Shown here piece after piece: positions 61,014 through 64,000 of a DNA stretch of 64,000 nucleotides (position 1 is the stretch's first letter; every line of letters starts with the position of its first letter). The position numbers and the translations under genes were made by a program. This DNA is from Bacillus sp. N13C7. GTDB taxonomy: Bacteria; Bacillota; Bacilli; Bacillales; Bacillaceae. The notes beneath the pieces were generated by a model that worked only from the letters and a program-made list of their open reading frames with translations, searched no databases and was not told where the DNA came from. The DNA lies in the NCBI RefSeq assembly GCF_026790065.1, contig NZ_JALAMO010000004.1, positions 124,001-188,000 of the forward strand, in the 5' to 3' direction.

Positions 61014-64000
61014 ATGGAAATAACTTTTTATCCTTTAACGGATGCACAAAAACGAATTTGGTATACAGAAAAATTTTATCCTGATACAAGTATTTCAAAT
61101 CTTGCGGGGATTGGTAAGCTGGTTTCAACTGAAAAGGTTGACTGGAAGCTTGTGGAGCAAGCGATTCAAGCGTTTATCCGCAGAAATGACGCCATGCGTC
61201 TTCGTTTGCGTCTCAATGAAAACGGCGAGCCTGTTCAATACATTAGCGAGTATCGGCCTGTTGATATAAAACATACTGACACCACTGGAGATCCGAATGC
61301 GATAGCGTCTATTTCACAATGGGGCCGGGAGGAAACGAAAAAACCTTTGCCGCTGTACGATTGTGACTTGTTCCGTTTTTCCTTGTTCACCATAAAGGAA
61401 AATGAAGTGTGGTTTTACGCAAATGTTCACCACGTGATTTCTGATGGAATCTCCATGAATATTCTCGGAAATGCGATTATGCACATTTATTTAGAATTAG
61501 CCGGGGGCTCAGAGACCAAAGAAGGCATTTCGCATTCATTTATCGATCATGTTTTATCTGAACAGGACTATGCTCAATCGAAACGGTTTGAAAAGGACAA
61601 GGCGTTTTGGAACAAGCAATTCGAAACGGTGCCTGAACTTGTTTCCCTGAAACGGAATGTCTCTGCAGGAGGAAGTTTAGAGGCTGAACGGTTTTCTAAA
61701 GATGTGCCTGAAACGCTTCATCAGCAGCTTCTATCGTTTTGTGAGGAACATAAGGTCAGTGTCCTTTCAGTGTTTCAATCGGTGCTCGCCGCCTATTTAT
61801 ACAGAGTCAGCGGCCAGAATGACGTAGTGACGGGGACCTTTATGGGCAACCGGACAAATGCGAAAGAGAAGCTGATGCTTGGCATGTTTGTATCAACGGT
61901 TCCGCTGCGGACTAATATTGACGGCGGACAGGCGTTCTTGGATTTTGTCAAAGACCGGATGAAGGATCTCATGAAAACACTTCGTCACCAAAAGTACCCG
62001 TATAATCTCCTGATCAACGATTTACGTGAAACAAAGAGCTCTTTGACAAAGCTGTTTACGGTATCACTTGAATATCAGGTCATGCAGTGGCAGAAAGAAG
62101 AGAATCTTGCCTTTTTGACTGAACCGATTTTCAGCGGAAGCGGATTAAATGATGTATCGATCCATGTAAAGGATCGATGGGATACTGGGAAACTCACCAT
62201 TGATTTTGATTACCGCACTGATTTATTTTCACGTGAAGAAATCAAAGTTGTTTGTGAACGCATGATTACGATGCTGGAACATGCATTATTGCATCCAGGT
62301 CATACCATTGATGAATTAACGCTGATTTCTGAAGCGGAGAAAGAGAAGCTGCTTGAGAGGGCCGGCGGTGAATCAGTCAGCTATCGTAAGGATATGACGA
62401 TTCCGGAGCTGTTCCAAGAACAGGCTGAGCTGCTTTCTGATCATCCAGCGGTTGTATTTGAAGATCGCACATTGTCCTATCGAACGTTACATGAGCAATC
62501 TGCACGCATCGCCAATGTGCTGAAACAGAAAGGCGTTGGCCCTGACCGTCCTGTTGCGGTTCTGCTTGAACGCTCTGAACGGATGATTACGTCTATCATG
62601 GGGATTTTAAAAGCCGGCGGCGCCTATGTACCGATTGATCCCGCTTTTCCGGCGGAGCGCATTCAATATATTTTGGAGGACTGCGGAGCGGACTTCATCC
62701 TGACTGAATCGCAGATTGAAGCTCCTGCGGCCGATGCTGAATTGATTTATTTTGATCAGGCGATTGCGGAAGGTGCAGACGACATGCCGGAGGCTGATGT
62801 AAAGGCGCCAAATCTTGCCTATATTATTTACACATCGGGAACAACCGGACGACCGAAAGGCGTTATGATCGAGCATCGCCAGGTTCATCATTTGGTTGCG
62901 TCTTTGCAGCAGACGATTTACCAAAGCGCCAGCCAAACACTGCGAATGGCATTGCTTGCGCCGTTCCACTTCGATGCGTCAGTGAAGCAGATTTTCGCGT
63001 CGCTTCTTTTGGGACAAACTCTCTATATCGTACCGAAGGCAACAGTGACGAACGGATCTGCCCTTGCCGCGTATTACCGCAGGCACAGCATTGAGGCGAC
63101 GGATGGAACACCGGCTCATTTGCAAATGCTGATAGCGGCGGGCGATTTTGAAGGCCTGAAACTGAAGCACATGCTGATCGGAGGAGAAGGCCTGTCGTCT
63201 GTTGTTGCGGACAAGCTGCTGAAGCTGTTTAAAGAAGCGGGCACCGCACCGCGTTTGACCAATGTGTACGGGCCTACGGAAACGTGTGTTGACGCATCTG
63301 TTCATCCGGTTATCTCGGAAAATGCTGTCCAATCAGCGTATGTGCCGATCGGGAAAGCGCTTGGAAATAACCGCTTATATATTCTGGATCAAAAAGGCCG
63401 TCTGCAGCCGGAAGGCGTGGCGGGCGAGCTTTATATCGCGGGTGCTGGTGTTGGCCGAGGCTATTTACATCTGCCTGAATTGACGGCTGAGAAGTTTTTA
63501 CAAGATCCGTTTGTGCCAGGCGATCGCATGTACCGGACCGGAGACGTGGTGCGCTGGCTTCCAGATGGGACAATCGAATATTTAGGCAGAGAGGATGACC
63601 AGGTCAAAGTCCGCGGCTACCGGATTGAGCTCGGGGAAATTGAAGCCGTGATTCAGCAGGCGCCGGACGTTGCGAAAGCTGTTGTTTTGGCACGTCCTGA
63701 TGAACAGGGAAATCTTGAGGTTTCCGCATATGTTGTGCAGAAGCCTGGAAGCGAATTTGCGCCGGCCAGTCTGCGGGCACATGCAGCCAGACAGCTTCCG
63801 GACTACATGGTACCGGCTTACTTTACGGAAATCACAGAAATTCCGCTTACACCAAGCGGCAAAGTCGACCGCCGAAAGCTGTTTGCACTTGAGGTGAAAG
63901 CGGTCAGCGGAACGGCCTATACAGCGCCGCGAAATGAGACAGAAAAAACAATCGCAGCCATTTGGCAGGACGTGCTCAACGTTGAAAAAGCGGGGATCTT
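61014..64000 (+). CDS. srfAA: Surfactin synthetase subunit 1 SrfAA (5' part)
   Basis: A non-ribosomal peptide synthetase, cut by the window after 995 codons (the full protein is about 3,580 residues). Residues 1-~440 are the starter condensation domain that acylates the first amino acid with a beta-hydroxy fatty acid, with HHVISDG at 139-145. An adenylation domain follows: A3 YIIYTSGTTGRPKG near 602-615, A5 NVYGPTETC and A7-A8 YRTGDVVRWLPDG to KVRGYRIELGEIEA. The binding pocket segment FDASVK fits the glutamate code of surfactin module 1. The first carrier-domain residues are reached at the window end (TEKTIAAIWQDVL). GGGGAGG precedes the ATG. It makes the biosurfactant surfactin. Confidence 0.96.
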   Translation, partial: MEITFYPLTDAQKRIWYTEKFYPDTSISNLAGIGKLVSTEKVDWKLVEQAIQAFIRRNDAMRLRLRLNENGEPVQYISEYRPVDIKHTDTTGDPNAIASISQWGREETKKPLPLYDCDLFRFSLFTIKENEVWFYANVHHVISDGISMNILGNAIMHIYLELAGGSETKEGISHSFIDHVLSEQDYAQSKRFEKDKAFWNKQFETVPELVSLKRNVSAGGSLEAERFSKDVPETLHQQLLSFCEEHKVSVLSVFQSVLAAYLYRVSGQNDVVTGTFMGNRTNAKEKLMLGMFVSTVPLRTNIDGGQAFLDFVKDRMKDLMKTLRHQKYPYNLLINDLRETKSSLTKLFTVSLEYQVMQWQKEENLAFLTEPIFSGSGLNDVSIHVKDRWDTGKLTIDFDYRTDLFSREEIKVVCERMITMLEHALLHPGHTIDELTLISEAEKEKLLERAGGESVSYRKDMTIPELFQEQAELLSDHPAVVFEDRTLSYRTLHEQSARIANVLKQKGVGPDRPVAVLLERSERMITSIMGILKAGGAYVPIDPAFPAERIQYILEDCGADFILTESQIEAPAADAELIYFDQAIAEGADDMPEADVKAPNLAYIIYTSGTTGRPKGVMIEHRQVHHLVASLQQTIYQSASQTLRMALLAPFHFDASVKQIFASLLLGQTLYIVPKATVTNGSALAAYYRRHSIEATDGTPAHLQMLIAAGDFEGLKLKHMLIGGEGLSSVVADKLLKLFKEAGTAPRLTNVYGPTETCVDASVHPVISENAVQSAYVPIGKALGNNRLYILDQKGRLQPEGVAGELYIAGAGVGRGYLHLPELTAEKFLQDPFVPGDRMYRTGDVVRWLPDGTIEYLGREDDQVKVRGYRIELGEIEAVIQQAPDVAKAVVLARPDEQGNLEVSAYVVQKPGSEFAPASLRAHAARQLPDYMVPAYFTEITEIPLTPSGKVDRRKLFALEVKAVSGTAYTAPRNETEKTIAAIWQDVLNVEKAGI

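Noticed and set aside
62607-62969. Minus-strand frames opposite srfAA
   Set aside because: They lie within the conserved adenylation domain and have no start signals.

Overview
The window is a chromosomal segment from a member of the Bacillus subtilis species group. Gene order and protein sequences follow what I remember of the B. subtilis 168 interval from yceI to srfAA (opuA, amyE, ldh-lctP, nadE, tmrB, aroK, cah, putBCP, nas, folE2-yciC, bglC, nin-nucA, tlpC, hxl, srfAA). AmyE and several other proteins differ from the 168 sequences I remember at many positions, so this is probably a relative of strain 168 and not 168 itself. No database search was run. There are no rRNA or tRNA genes, CRISPR arrays, prophage genes or transposases.

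Layout. 1-2130: the 3' end of a niacin-type MFS transporter (yceI), then two decayed minus-strand genes (yceJ with three frameshifts, yceK with one). 2300-8700: the glycine betaine ABC importer opuA, the amidohydrolase amhX, a carrier (ycgA) and a small membrane protein (ycgB). 8800-13740: alpha-amylase with its CcpA site, then L-lactate dehydrogenase and lactate permease behind Rex-type boxes. 13740-25670: multidrug exporter Mdr with a divergent MarR regulator, a LysE exporter, YcgG, an amino-acid permease, YcgI, NAD synthetase, TmrB, shikimate kinase, a methyltransferase, a LysR regulator, cephalosporin-C deacetylase and a nucleotidyltransferase. 25670-31270: proline utilisation (putB, putC, putP, putR). 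31300-35170: a permease/partner pair with His-rich segments (ycgR, ycgQ), a hydrolase, and the Fur-boxed ferredoxin reductase ycgT. 35200-45630: nitrate/nitrite assimilation (nasF, E, D, C, B on minus, nasA on plus) with TnrA- and NsrR-like sites. 45700-49730: a zinc-starvation locus with three Zur-type boxes (folE2, yciB, a flavoprotein, yciC/zagA). 49770-52600: an amino-acid ABC importer, a dehydrogenase remnant, a frameshifted yckC, and yckD. 52690-54220: a three-gene AT-rich cassette (MarR regulator, small membrane protein, SMC/ABC-type ATPase). 54290-60440: beta-glucosidase, the competence nuclease pair nin-nucA, chemoreceptor tlpC, and the formaldehyde-fixing hxlAB with hxlR. 60600-64000: the ComA-boxed srfA promoter and the first 995 codons of surfactin synthetase subunit 1.

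Two places look like real accessory content relative to the 168 layout I remember. (a) An FAD/NAD(P) oxidoreductase sits inside the zinc-starvation locus between two exact 19-bp copies of a Zur-type promoter segment, so recombination between the copies would remove it cleanly. (b) The MarR/membrane protein/ATPase cassette has its -10 box embedded in a perfect 23-bp palindrome. Other points worth a check are homopolymer-type frameshifts in yceJ, yceK and yckC, an ATA codon where the putP start should be, a MITE-like element between nasE and nasF, and a hairpin that would hide the ycgG ribosome binding site.
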